64,000 nucleotides of DNA from CAYVAP01 sp964343195 (GTDB lineage: Bacteria; Bacteroidota; Bacteroidia; J057), in assembly GCA_964343195.1 (NCBI GenBank), contig CAYFIR010000007.1, forward strand, positions 1-64,000, written 5' to 3'. Below are positions 1 through 7,929 of this stretch, in pieces (position 1 is the stretch's first letter; every line of letters begins with the position of its first letter). The notes under the pieces were generated by a model. That model ran no database searches. It was not told the DNA's origin and saw only the letters and a program-made list of their open reading frames with translations. Both the position numbers and the translations under genes were made by a program.

Positions 1-70
1 TCCGCATACCATCTTCCCGCACTCCGCCCATATTCCCCTTATACACCCTATACACCTTATACCGCATACC
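1..70. repeat. Diverged copy of the local 62-bp C-rich repeat
   Basis: The first ~70 bases carry the same word series (CCGCATACC, CCGCCCATATTCCCC, ACCCTATACACCTTAT) that builds the 62-bp tandem repeat at 1675-1823. The copy is diverged and may continue left of the window. No coding frame is supported here. Together the two copies bracket the DUF2480 and PLD genes. Confidence 0.6.
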
Positions 71-86
71 GATACTCCTCCATCCG

Positions 87-587
87 CTACTTCTTCCATA
101 CCGGTACAGTGGAACAGGGTTCGCCATAACTGATCTTTTTGGCGTGGGGAAACAATCGCTGGGTTGCCTCAACATACACCCTGGCCGGTAGCTCAATGTC
201 GCTGCATCCTTTTACCACCACGGGCCGATCATCAAACTGGCTCCAGTCGATTTTATCCAGCTCGTTTAGCCAAAGCGTCAATTCCAGGTCTTCCAGCTTT
301 CCAAAGACTACCGTCTCAGCGTAGGGTTGGAGTTTGGACTGCAAAATCATATAGGCCCATACCTGCACCAGGGCATCGGTAGAGCAGGTAATGGCAACAT
401 GCTTACCATCGTATTGGCTCCAGTCATGCTCTTTTATCCAATTGCGAAAATCTCTCTCCCGCAGGATCATTCCCTGAAACAACTGCTCTTTCAGGTCGAT
501 CAACACCCGCTCCCCCTGAGGCAAATGCTCTTCCAGTTTAAACGTTATGATGGGGCTATTGGCTATTCGGTTTACTACTTCACTCAT
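87..587 (-). CDS. DUF2480 family protein
   Basis: A 166-residue soluble protein that I recognise as the DUF2480 family, found almost only in Bacteroidota and of unknown function. Family-like blocks are the N-terminal VNRIANSPIITFKLEE, the central DWSQYDGKHVAITCSTDA, VVVKGCSD and the C-terminal YGEPCSTVPVWKK. Length is normal for the family. It has no signal peptide or membrane segment, so it should be cytoplasmic. It stands alone, with repeats on both sides, so context gives no hint of its role. Confidence 0.85.
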   Translation of the reverse strand: MSEVVNRIANSPIITFKLEEHLPQGERVLIDLKEQLFQGMILRERDFRNWIKEHDWSQYDGKHVAITCSTDALVQVWAYMILQSKLQPYAETVVFGKLEDLELTLWLNELDKIDWSQFDDRPVVVKGCSDIELPARVYVEATQRLFPHAKKISYGEPCSTVPVWKK

Positions 588-720
588 GGTATCTATTCCT
601 TGAATATCGGTCTTCCACTCTACTTATTGAACCTAGCAAAAGTTACAGGTAGTTGCAAGGAGAATGGAAGCGAGAAGTCAGAAGTTCCCGATGCTCGGGA
701 TTTCACTTCGTTCAACAGGA

Positions 721-776
721 AGTCAGAAGTCAGAAGTCAGAAGTCAGAAGTCAGAAGTCAGAAGTCAGAAGTCAGA
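721..776. repeat. Heptamer tandem array (AGTCAGA x8)
   Basis: Eight perfect head-to-tail copies of AGTCAGA. A single degraded unit lies upstream at ~673-685. It sits in the 276-bp noncoding spacer between the divergently placed start of the DUF2480 gene (587) and the end of the PLD gene (864). Other heptamer arrays with related units occur at 1551-1620, 9744-9771 and 29765-29778. Confidence 0.95.
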
Positions 777-863
777 GTGCTACTGGCGTAGCCAAGCGAG
801 GGTTACGAAAATTCTTTCCTTTTTTTCTTCCCTCTGACTTCTCACAGCGCAGCGATCTCCTCT

Positions 864-1544
864 TTACAGCCGCTCCATTTTTTTCCACAGCTCATCAAAC
901 TTGCGCTGATATGCCAGGATGATCTCCGGATCATTGCTTTCGAGGATGTTCTCCTCGTTATGCTCGGCAGCGGATCTGGTCCAGTTATAACTGCCTGTCA
1001 GGGCAAAGCCCTGATCCACCACCATGTATTTATGGTGCATGTGGTGAGCAGTTCGATCGATGCGAATATCTACTCCCTTTCGGCTAAGGTGGTAAATATC
1101 AGAACCCCGGTCTTCCATCTTGTCATTGTCAGTGATGATGCGTACCCGCACCCCGCGATGATGACAGGCAGCTATCTCATCGCTGATCTGGTTGTCGCTG
1201 ATGGTGAATACGCAGATATCAACTGAATGTGACGCACTGCGGAGGTGACGGTTGATGGCCTCTCGGCAATCAGGTCCAGGGCTAAAATACACCTTATGTG
1301 TGTATAGGGGGGCATCGGAGGGCAACAGGAGCTTGGATGCCTTATATAGCCAGTCAAGTACCTGCTGAGGGTGATGATCATCCATCTGATCGCCGGCAAA
1401 GTCAAAGACTTTTGCTCTCAGGGCTCCCAGTTCCTGCTCACTCAATTCCTCCTCCTGCAGGATCTTGGCGAGTGCACGCCTTTCCTGACGGGTCATTACC
1501 TGGTCGTCAAAGGTCTGTCGGAATAATTCTTCAAGATTGGGCAT
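864..1544 (-). CDS. Phospholipase D-like (HKD) nuclease family protein
   Basis: 226 residues from the ATG at 1544. The C-terminal half is a PLD-type domain with a single HKD motif, HHKYMVVD, followed by the usual GSYNWTRSA and an ENILE segment. Single-motif members of this family (Nuc, mitoPLD-like) dimerise and act as nucleases or phosphodiesterases. The N-terminal ~75 residues are charged and helical and I do not recognise them. There is no signal peptide. The open frame continues upstream through the heptamer array to 1643, giving an artificial CELRTAN repeat. I chose 1544 because that extension is pure repeat. Substrate is unknown. Confidence 0.8.
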   Translation of the reverse strand: MPNLEELFRQTFDDQVMTRQERRALAKILQEEELSEQELGALRAKVFDFAGDQMDDHHPQQVLDWLYKASKLLLPSDAPLYTHKVYFSPGPDCREAINRHLRSASHSVDICVFTISDNQISDEIAACHHRGVRVRIITDNDKMEDRGSDIYHLSRKGVDIRIDRTAHHMHHKYMVVDQGFALTGSYNWTRSAAEHNEENILESNDPEIILAYQRKFDELWKKMERL

Positions 1545-1550
1545 GAGTGG

Positions 1551-1620
1551 TTCGTAGTTCGTAGTTCGTAGTTCGCAGTTCGCAGTTCGCAGTTCGCAGT
1601 TCGCAGTTCGCAGTTCGCAG
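1551..1620. repeat. Heptamer tandem array (TTCGTAG x3, TTCGCAG x7)
   Basis: Ten contiguous 7-bp units, three TTCGTAG followed by seven TTCGCAG, starting 6 bp upstream of the PLD gene's start codon. The two variants are segregated rather than mixed, which suggests local expansion by slippage. Confidence 0.96.
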
Positions 1621-1674
1621 TTGGGTACTATCCTGATGTCCAACAGGTTACAACCATTTTACCCCATACCCTAT

Positions 1675-1823
1675 CCCGCATACCGCCCATATTCCCCCTA
1701 TAAACCCTATACACCTTATTCCCCCCCATTCCTTATCCCGCATACCGCCCATATTCCCCCTATAAACCCTATACACCTTATTCCCCCTCATTCCTTATCC
1801 CGCATTCCACCCATATTCCCCCT
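1675..1823. repeat. 62-bp tandem repeat, ~2.4 copies
   Basis: Copy 1 spans 1675-1736, copy 2 1737-1798 and partial copy 3 1799-1823. Copies 1 and 2 are nearly identical and contain CCGCCCATATTCCCCC and TAAACCCTATACACC. The plus strand is C-rich and poor in G. A diverged relative starts the window (1-70). There are no unique spacers between units, so this is not CRISPR. It fills most of the spacer between the PLD and DUF5655 genes. Confidence 0.93.
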
Positions 1824-1867
1824 TCTACGTGTGCAACTTTTCATTCTGCTCAAAAGTTAAGCATTAC

Positions 1868-2266
1868 ATGGAAACTTGTCCCAAATGTGGCCGCCCAATT
1901 AAGCATCCCAAAGCCTGGCATTATTGCGCTGAGGTCAGCATCGACGCTTTGTTAGAAGGAAAAGCACCGGAGTTGACGCTGGTTTTTGACAAGGTGCTCG
2001 CGGAAGTGGCGCTCTGGGAAGGGGTGGAAGTGAGTGCTTCCAAGAACTGTGTGGTGTTCGTACACAGGCAGACCTTTCTGCTTGTTAGGCCCATGAAGAA
2101 GGAACTGGATCTCAAATTTTTCCTGCGGGAAAAGCAGCCAGGTCCATTAATCAGTAAAATCAAAGACGAGCGCAGCAAGTGGGCGCATCATATCCGGCTT
2201 TCCAAACTGGAAGACCTGCAACCAGAGGTGTTCCGGATGATTCGGCAGTCGTGGAAGGTCTTTTGA
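1868..2266 (+). CDS. Zinc-ribbon plus DUF5655 domain protein
   Basis: 132 residues from the ATG at 1868; the frame opens earlier at 1829 but that part is repeat-edge sequence. The N-terminus has a CxxC zinc-ribbon half (METCPKCGRPIKHP) with a following HYC. The rest (about 20-132) matches my memory of the DUF5655 family: FLLVRPMKKELDLKFFL, then KWAHHIRLSKLEDLQPEV and a final helix. DUF5655 proteins are small, cytoplasmic and uncharacterised. The gene is monocistronic, ending 136 bp before the S9 peptidase. Confidence 0.75.
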   Translation: METCPKCGRPIKHPKAWHYCAEVSIDALLEGKAPELTLVFDKVLAEVALWEGVEVSASKNCVVFVHRQTFLLVRPMKKELDLKFFLREKQPGPLISKIKDERSKWAHHIRLSKLEDLQPEVFRMIRQSWKVF

Positions 2267-2366
2267 ATGCTTCATCTGATCTCACTCATAGGCCCGTAGA
2301 AGCCCCTTCTCGCCGTGTCTCTCATCCCATGCGTGAAAAAAATAGCCCCCTACCCCGGCTTTTCCC

Positions 2367-2374
2367 TATTTTTG
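2367..2374 (+). promoter_or_regulatory. Candidate -7 promoter element for the S9 peptidase gene
   Basis: TATTTTTG fits the Bacteroidota -7 consensus TAnnTTTG and lies 28 bp before the start codon at 2403. I see no good TTG element at the expected distance upstream, so the call rests on the -7 box alone. Confidence 0.4.
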
Positions 2375-2402
2375 ACCGGAATAACCAATACCAAAGACCT
2401 AC

Positions 2403-5117
2403 ATGAAGCAAACTATCCTTACCCTGGCGCTACTGCTGCTGGGGATATCGCTCAGCGCCCAGGAAGAAAACCGCTGGACGGCCAAAGACATCATCTTCCG
2501 CGAGTCGCTTAGTGGAGCGACCTTTTCGCCCGATGGCACCCGCATCGCCTGGGTCAAAAGCACGCCCTCGGAGAAAAAAGACCGATTTGTCACCGACCTG
2601 TGGCTGACCTACCTCGACCAACAGGACGAGGACGGCAATTACCGCAGTGTGCAGCTCACCCGTGGCGACGACCGCGAACGCAGCCCGGTATTTTCCGCTG
2701 ATGGGGAAACCCTGTACTTCCTTTCGTCCAAAGGCGGAGGCAAAGTCCTCTATGCCCTCTCGCTCTGGGGCGGCGCTCCCTATGCGGTCGATAGCTTCAA
2801 GACCTCGATCAGCGGGCTAGACCGACTGGATGAACACACCCTGATTTTTGAAACAGAGGAAGGAGCAACCCTCTATGAGCAGGAACTCAAGAAAAAGAAG
2901 GACAACGTGGTCGTGGTCGAAGATACCGCCCACTTCAAGGCTTCACGCCTGTTTGCCTATGACCTGGAAAAGAAAAAGCGACGCCGACTGACCGATAACC
3001 GCTACCCCATCGGGTCCTTTGCCTTTTCTCGTGATGCGAAATGGCTGGTTACTTCCCATGTCATGTCGCCCCACTACCCCGCCGATGGGCAGCCCCGCCC
3101 GACCTATTACCTTTGGGACCTGGAAAACGACACCAAAACCCAGATTCTGGAAGGACTACAATCCCCCGGTGATTTTCAGTTTACGGAGGACAGCAAAGGC
3201 TTTTACTTTACCAATTCCCGCTCATCTGATCCAGAATGGGACGGAGCGGGCATCAGTTTGCTGAATTACTATGACCTGGAGACGAATGAATACGAGGAAG
3301 TTGACCTCGACTGGGACTGGGGCATCGGCGGTGGCTATGCCGTGCGTGGCAACGATGCCATGGTCGCCCTCGCCAATGGAACCACCCATCACTGGATGAT
3401 CTATCGCCGAGAGTCAGGCAGTTGGGCGAATGCAGACATTGAGGCCGATAGTCTGGACGATCATTTCTCGCTGAGCGCCCTGAGTCTCAGCGGCGAACTG
3501 GCCCTGGTGAATTACTCCACGGCCTCTACCCCGAATCAGTACCACCTGATAAAGGTGGTTAATGGCCGCCGCAGCGAACTGATCATGGAATCGCAGGGAG
3601 AACTCGTGCAGTTGAACAAAGGCCTGCTCAAGAAAGAATTTGCCCGGACGGAATCCATCACCTGGGAAGGCGCCCTGGGCGATCAGGTGACTGGCATGCT
3701 CTACTATCCACAGGGATACGAAGAAGGCAAAACCTACAAGCTGATGGTCGCCATCCACGGCGGACCTTCCGGGGTGGACATGGACCGCTGGTCTGACCGC
3801 TGGGCCTATCCCCACAACCTCATCACCCAGGAAGGCTGCTTCATCCTCAAGCCCAATTACCACGGTTCCAGCAACCACGGGCAGGAATTCGTTGAGTCAA
3901 TCAAGGGGCACTACTACGACCTGGAGCTACCCGACATCATCGCCGGGATCGACTCTCTGGTCACAGCAGGCCTGGTCAACCGCGACTCCATGGGGGTGAT
4001 GGGCTGGTCCAATGGAGCCATTCTTACCACTATGCTGACGGTGCGCCATCCGGAGATGTTCCTGGCCGCCACTCCTGGCGCAGGCGATGTCAACTGGACT
4101 TCAGACTTTGGCACCTGCCAGTTTGGGGTAACTTTTGACCAGAGTTACTTCATCGGCGCCCCGTGGGACGACACCGACTCGACTTTCTACAACCCCAATT
4201 ACATCATCAAATCGCCGCTTTTTGAGCTGGAGAAGGTCAAGACCCCGACGCTCATCTTTCACGGCAGCGAAGACCGGGCCGTGCCTCGCGATCAGGGCTG
4301 GGAGTATTACCGTGCCTTGCAGCAGGTGGGCCAAACCCCGGTTCGCTTCCTTTGGTTCCCCGGTCAGCCGCATGGCCTGGGCAAACTGACCCATCAAATG
4401 CGAAAGGTGGAAGAAGAAATGGACTGGTTTGCGACCTACTTTTGGGGAGGGAAAAAGCCCGAAAATGAAGCCTTCAAGAAGGGCAGTCCCCTGGCAACCT
4501 TGCTCACGCAGCAAAAACTTGCCCGCCACAATGGCATGATGGGCGTCATGGCCAACAAGGTGCTGCTCCCTCAATTGGACACGGTCAAAACCGACTCCAT
4601 TGCCATCGGCATATTCGAGGTCACCAACGCGCAGTACCAGCAATTCAAACCGGGACATAGCTTTGCCCTCGACCAATACAACCACCCTGTGACCGGCTTG
4701 AGTCGGGAAGACGTTCAGGCCTACCTGGCCTGGTACAGCGAAGAAACCGGAATGGAAGCCCGCCTGCCGTCCGCTGCCGAGGCTGAAGCCCTGCACGCCC
4801 TCGCTTGCAAAAAAGCCGACGGAGAAAATACCCTGCGCCATTGGGCGGGCTATGCCATCACGGTGGATGAGGTGCCGATGTTCCTGGCGAAAGTAGCAGA
4901 GGCGGAGCTATCGTTGCTGCAACCCGTCGGGCAGCACTCCCCCACCAAGGTGGGCGAGGCATCTGTCTATGACCTGGGCGGCAATGCCGCAGAATATGCA
5001 CAGGAAGACGCTCATTATGGCTACAGCGCATACAGCTTTTATGACGCAGCGGATGCAGAGCCAGCAGCAGAGCAGGATAAAGCGATGGGCTTCAGGATCG
5101 TGGTGGACCTGAATTAG
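2403..5117 (+). CDS. Secreted S9 prolyl-oligopeptidase-like peptidase fused to a C-terminal SUMF/FGE-like domain
   Basis: 904 residues. A signal peptide (~1-20, ending SLSAQ) directs export. Residues ~25-400 are WD/PD40-like beta-propeller repeats (FSPDGTRIAW, FSADGETLYF, FSRDAKWLV). Residues ~420-690 form the alpha/beta-hydrolase domain with catalytic Ser536 in GWSNGA, Asp624 in HGSEDRAVP and His657 in QPHGL, so the S9 triad is complete. Residues ~715-904 are an added domain with FGE-sulfatase/SUMF signatures: IGIFEVTNAQYQQF, SREDVQAYLAWY, ARLPSAAEAEAL, DLGGNAAEYAQ and GFRIV. The added domain has a single cysteine, so it is probably not a formylglycine-generating enzyme but a structural or binding module. 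Expected role is extracytoplasmic peptide hydrolysis. The gene stands alone. Confidence 0.9.
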   Translation: MKQTILTLALLLLGISLSAQEENRWTAKDIIFRESLSGATFSPDGTRIAWVKSTPSEKKDRFVTDLWLTYLDQQDEDGNYRSVQLTRGDDRERSPVFSADGETLYFLSSKGGGKVLYALSLWGGAPYAVDSFKTSISGLDRLDEHTLIFETEEGATLYEQELKKKKDNVVVVEDTAHFKASRLFAYDLEKKKRRRLTDNRYPIGSFAFSRDAKWLVTSHVMSPHYPADGQPRPTYYLWDLENDTKTQILEGLQSPGDFQFTEDSKGFYFTNSRSSDPEWDGAGISLLNYYDLETNEYEEVDLDWDWGIGGGYAVRGNDAMVALANGTTHHWMIYRRESGSWANADIEADSLDDHFSLSALSLSGELALVNYSTASTPNQYHLIKVVNGRRSELIMESQGELVQLNKGLLKKEFARTESITWEGALGDQVTGMLYYPQGYEEGKTYKLMVAIHGGPSGVDMDRWSDRWAYPHNLITQEGCFILKPNYHGSSNHGQEFVESIKGHYYDLELPDIIAGIDSLVTAGLVNRDSMGVMGWSNGAILTTMLTVRHPEMFLAATPGAGDVNWTSDFGTCQFGVTFDQSYFIGAPWDDTDSTFYNPNYIIKSPLFELEKVKTPTLIFHGSEDRAVPRDQGWEYYRALQQVGQTPVRFLWFPGQPHGLGKLTHQMRKVEEEMDWFATYFWGGKKPENEAFKKGSPLATLLTQQKLARHNGMMGVMANKVLLPQLDTVKTDSIAIGIFEVTNAQYQQFKPGHSFALDQYNHPVTGLSREDVQAYLAWYSEETGMEARLPSAAEAEALHALACKKADGENTLRHWAGYAITVDEVPMFLAKVAEAELSLLQPVGQHSPTKVGEASVYDLGGNAAEYAQEDAHYGYSAYSFYDAADAEPAAEQDKAMGFRIVVDLN

Positions 5118-5140
5118 GATACGCTCCCTTTCCCCATATT

Positions 5141-5183
5141 TTTAGATATTGGCAGCCAGATTTCTTCTTGGGGAAGTCTGGCT
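5141..5183. repeat. 43-bp direct repeat, copy 1 (hairpin, possible terminator)
   Basis: Identical over 43 bp to 6227-6269. It contains an inverted repeat AGCCAGA/TCTGGCT around a CTTC/GAAG inner stem and is followed by ATTCCTTTTG, so this copy may terminate the S9 peptidase transcript, whose stop codon lies 24 bp upstream. Confidence 0.85.
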
Positions 5184-5248
5184 ATTCCTTTTGTAACCTT
5201 GTTTTTATCGCGACCTACCCACACTCATCCCTTTTATCTGAAATATTA

Positions 5249-5378
5249 GCTCAACTACGAAAAAAGTGGAGACCAGGGTAGCTGCACACTGTACCACGGC
5301 CTTCCAAGCCGTAGCGCGCGATCGGCCTGGAAGGCCGAGGTACAGCAACAGGCTATTCCACTAAAAGCGTGGTTGAGC
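5249..5378. mobile_element. MITE/REPIN-like element of ~130 bp with nested inverted repeats
   Basis: Outer ends are inverted: GCTCAAC-T-ACG...AGTGGA (5249-5272) against the complement of 5357-5378 (GCTCAAC-C-ACG...AGTGGA). Inside, two 22-bp arms (5290-5311 and 5323-5344) match at 20 of 22 positions around an 11-base loop, and each arm is itself palindromic, as in paired REP sequences. The 8-mer AAATATTA lies directly left (5241-5248) and 2 bp beyond the right end (5381-5388), a possible target duplication. It carries no gene. Confidence 0.65.
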
Positions 5379-5413
5379 CAAAATATTAACGTATAACCTA
5401 TGACAGCTTGGGA

Positions 5414-6115
5414 CTATTCAGCTTTTACTTTAGAATTTGTAGGCGAATACAGAATGGCGTACAGTCCAAAACATGGCAGTAGCTCTCCTGGCGAATAGAA
5501 TTCAACTCCAAACCAAGTCTGATTTTTCAAGGTAAATACATTTGAGTTTCCATTGACGCATTCTACATTTACTATTTTAGATGAAGCTTCGCAGAGAAGA
5601 GAGGTATGACTATCTGGAGAAATAATTCTATACCTTACTTTATCTGGTTTCTCTCCAATTGAGATGGGCTGAGCGAGATCACAGTCCCCCCACTCAAATC
5701 CTGTATCGTTTGAATATGTGTAACCTATATCAGCAAAACCAACAAGCTGGAAATAGTAATATAAAATGCCTCCCTCTGGCAAAGCAGTTAATTCGGTTTC
5801 GTTTGAAGCTTCCAATACCTTCAACCCGGCCTCAACAAGTAAATCATTAACTTGGGTAGCTACAGGGCCCTCCATAAATTCCTGTAACCCATCTCGATCA
5901 GCATCAAAGCCTTGTGTCCGGATTTCTCTGAGTGCTTCTAAAACAATAGCGTTTAACCTTTCATTCCACTGAAGAGATTTAATTTCCTGTAGTTCCACAT
6001 CAGGAAATTGCATTATTAGATCATCTGGACTACTGTTCTCAGACCTTGGCGAAGAACATGATGAGATGAGTACCCAGACACAAAAACATGCAAAGAGTCG
6101 TAATGAAGGTTTCAT
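5414..6115 (-). CDS. Predicted lipoprotein of unknown function
   Basis: 233 residues. The N-terminus is a type II signal peptide with lipobox LISSC, so the mature protein should be lipid-anchored from the cysteine near residue 20. The rest has no motif I recognise; residues 30-110 are helical and acidic, and the C-terminal half carries several cysteines (GDCD, LLCEA, VECV, LPCFG) that could form disulfides outside the cytoplasm. It is bracketed by the two 43-bp direct repeats and neighbours a MITE-like element, so it may be a recent arrival in this spot. Confidence 0.75.
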   Translation of the reverse strand: MKPSLRLFACFCVWVLISSCSSPRSENSSPDDLIMQFPDVELQEIKSLQWNERLNAIVLEALREIRTQGFDADRDGLQEFMEGPVATQVNDLLVEAGLKVLEASNETELTALPEGGILYYYFQLVGFADIGYTYSNDTGFEWGDCDLAQPISIGEKPDKVRYRIISPDSHTSLLCEASSKIVNVECVNGNSNVFTLKNQTWFGVEFYSPGELLPCFGLYAILYSPTNSKVKAE

Positions 6116-6226
6116 AGTGCTGATGCTGAGAGCTTAATAGGGGTCAAAAGGACAAGGCTAAAAGTACTTCCTAACCAGAGGGCTGCCCAAATTTCAACGG
6201 CCAACTTTCTACATTTTCCCAACAAC

Positions 6227-6269
6227 TTTAGATATTGGCAGCCAGATTTCTTCTTGGGGAAGTCTGGCT
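6227..6269. repeat. 43-bp direct repeat, copy 2
   Basis: Second perfect copy of 5141-5183. Here the hairpin is longer (GCAGCCAGA/TCTGGCTGC, 9 bp). The copy lies between the lipoprotein gene and the acyltransferase gene, and its TTG at 6254-6256 may serve as a -33 element. Confidence 0.9.
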
Positions 6270-6281
6270 GCGCTATTTTTG
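6254..6281 (+). promoter_or_regulatory. Candidate promoter of the acyltransferase gene
   Basis: TTG (6254-6256), a 17-bp spacer and TATTTTTG (6274-6281) fit the Bacteroidota TTG / TAnnTTTG promoter. The -33 part lies in the 43-bp repeat and the -7 part just downstream of it. The start codon follows ~95 bp later. Confidence 0.5.
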
Positions 6282-6375
6282 CAGCCTTCAACCGCCAAAC
6301 CTTCGAGGAATTCTGGTTCAGATTCCCGTATTCAGAATAATCCCAAAGATTTCTGCGCATTCAACTACTCCCGAT

Positions 6376-7749
6376 ATGAAACCCGAGCGCTTTAAAAAAT
6401 TCTATTCGCACGCCAAAACTGCCGTCCGCATCGGACTGCGGTTGTATCACCGCAAGGTTCAGTTCCACGGGTATGAGGAGTATGTTCCGGATGACGTAGC
6501 GTTCTTCCACGCTGCCAACCACCAGAACACCTTCCTGGATCCCATTCTGATCGCGGCTTTTACCAAGAAAACCCACCAGCACAACTACGTCGTCAGGGCC
6601 GATGTATTCAATAAATCTACCGAATGGATCTTTTCCCTTATCCGCATGTACCCCATCTACCGTCAGCGGGATAGTGGGAGCAAATCAAGGGAGAAGAACG
6701 AAAGGATGTTCAAGATCTATGCAGATCTGCTAAAGAACGAGGAATCCATTATCATCTTCGTAGAAGGGAATCACAGCCGAAAGCGTCGCCTGCGTCCCAT
6801 TCGCAAGGGAATCGCCCGTATGGCTCACGTAGCGCTGGAAGAGGCCGATTATGACCTCCCCATGAAAATCGTCCCGACGGGTATCCACTACCACGATCAT
6901 GATGGATTTTATTCCGACACCTTAATAGTTTATGGTCCGCCTTTGGATCTCGCCCCTTACCACGACGATTTCAGGGAGCAACCAGCAAAGGCTTTTAGTC
7001 GAATTTCCGAGGATCTTTTTGAGCCGATGCAAAAGGTCATGATCGACATTCGGAGTGAGGAGTATCACGATACCATTGATCGACTCCGTGCCTGGTTGTC
7101 CCCGGATCTGACCCGCGAACAGGGCAGCAATCCGGAAGACCTGTACCAACTCTTTTTAAGAGAAAGAGAGATCATCGCAGCCATGGATCAGCTAGAGGCT
7201 GACGATGAAGAGAAACTGAAGATGATCGCATCGGAAGTAGCCACCTATGAGCAGGCTTTGGCTAAGGCAAAAATCAAGGATGAGTCGGTCGCCAGAGGCG
7301 CAGACTCCTTGGGGCTGATCCTCCGGGATTTGTTTGGGTTAGTCCTTACCCTGCCCGTTTTTCTATATGGCTACCTAAACCACGCCATCTTCCTTCAATT
7401 GGCAAACAGAATCCCTCCTAAAATCGCCAAGGATTACATTTTCCATGCAGCCCTGAGATTTGGGGCCGGACTCCTGATTCTGCCGATATTCTACCTGATT
7501 CAAGCCGGAATAGTAGCCGCATTCACCAACTGGATCTGGGCTGCCACCTACCTGATTACCCTGATACCCATGGGTAGATTTGCCACTCTGTGGCACCATC
7601 AGTTCCGCAGATGGCAGTCCAGGAATCGATTGGCACGACTGGTCAGATCAGGAAAAGACACTCTCAGTGGCATGCGTCGATCCATAAAAGAGAAGGTCTG
7701 GAAGCAGGTAAAGGCAGTTCAGGAATCTGTATCAAGTGAAGCCGTCTAG
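6376..7749 (+). CDS. PlsC-type 1-acyl-glycerol-3-phosphate acyltransferase family protein
   Basis: 457 residues from the ATG at 6376. The N-terminal half is a lysophospholipid acyltransferase domain: AANHQNTFLDPILI supplies the catalytic His and Asp in the H-x5-D spacing often seen in Bacteroidota, and FVEGNHSRKRRLRPIRKGIARMA supplies the substrate-binding EG motif. Residues ~250-310 are charged and helical. Residues ~325-430 hold about three hydrophobic membrane segments. It should transfer acyl groups in phospholipid or another membrane lipid synthesis; the exact acceptor cannot be read from sequence. The longer frame from 6235 is repeat and promoter sequence, so I rejected it. Confidence 0.85.
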   Translation: MKPERFKKFYSHAKTAVRIGLRLYHRKVQFHGYEEYVPDDVAFFHAANHQNTFLDPILIAAFTKKTHQHNYVVRADVFNKSTEWIFSLIRMYPIYRQRDSGSKSREKNERMFKIYADLLKNEESIIIFVEGNHSRKRRLRPIRKGIARMAHVALEEADYDLPMKIVPTGIHYHDHDGFYSDTLIVYGPPLDLAPYHDDFREQPAKAFSRISEDLFEPMQKVMIDIRSEEYHDTIDRLRAWLSPDLTREQGSNPEDLYQLFLREREIIAAMDQLEADDEEKLKMIASEVATYEQALAKAKIKDESVARGADSLGLILRDLFGLVLTLPVFLYGYLNHAIFLQLANRIPPKIAKDYIFHAALRFGAGLLILPIFYLIQAGIVAAFTNWIWAATYLITLIPMGRFATLWHHQFRRWQSRNRLARLVRSGKDTLSGMRRSIKEKVWKQVKAVQESVSSEAV

Positions 7750-7855
7750 CGAAAAATCAGAGAAAAACCCCTCCTGGACGATTATGCAGCGGTGGACTTA
7801 TCCAACCCGATTGGAAGTCTCTGCAGGAGAAACCTGGAGGCACCTAAACCACGGG

Positions 7856-7886
7856 TTGTTAATTGACGGGAAAGTTTCTAATTTTG
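7856..7886 (+). promoter_or_regulatory. Promoter of tsf
   Basis: TTG (7856-7858), a 20-bp spacer and TAATTTTG (7879-7886), an exact TAnnTTTG match, 43 bp before the tsf start codon. This implies that tsf has its own promoter rather than being cotranscribed from rpsB. Confidence 0.6.
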
Positions 7887-7929
7887 CGCCATCATTTGGA
7901 CCACTTAACCCAATCATACTCAAAAGCTA

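Noticed and set aside
1545..1643. N-terminal extension of the PLD gene as real coding sequence
   Set aside because: It is pure heptamer repeat translated into CELRTAN copies; a good start exists at 1544. Kept only as a testable finding.
721..1823. CRISPR array
   Set aside because: The repeats are contiguous without unique spacers, the units are 7 or 62 bp, and no cas gene is near.
4101..4841. Long antisense frame inside the S9 peptidase gene, and similar ones inside the flotillin and receptor genes
   Set aside because: These are frame shadows of GC-biased or repetitive coding sequence; the plus-strand (or true) proteins have clear domains.
6112..6360. 82-codon minus-strand frame between lipoprotein and acyltransferase genes
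   Set aside because: It reads through the 43-bp repeat and the acyltransferase promoter and shows no family feature.
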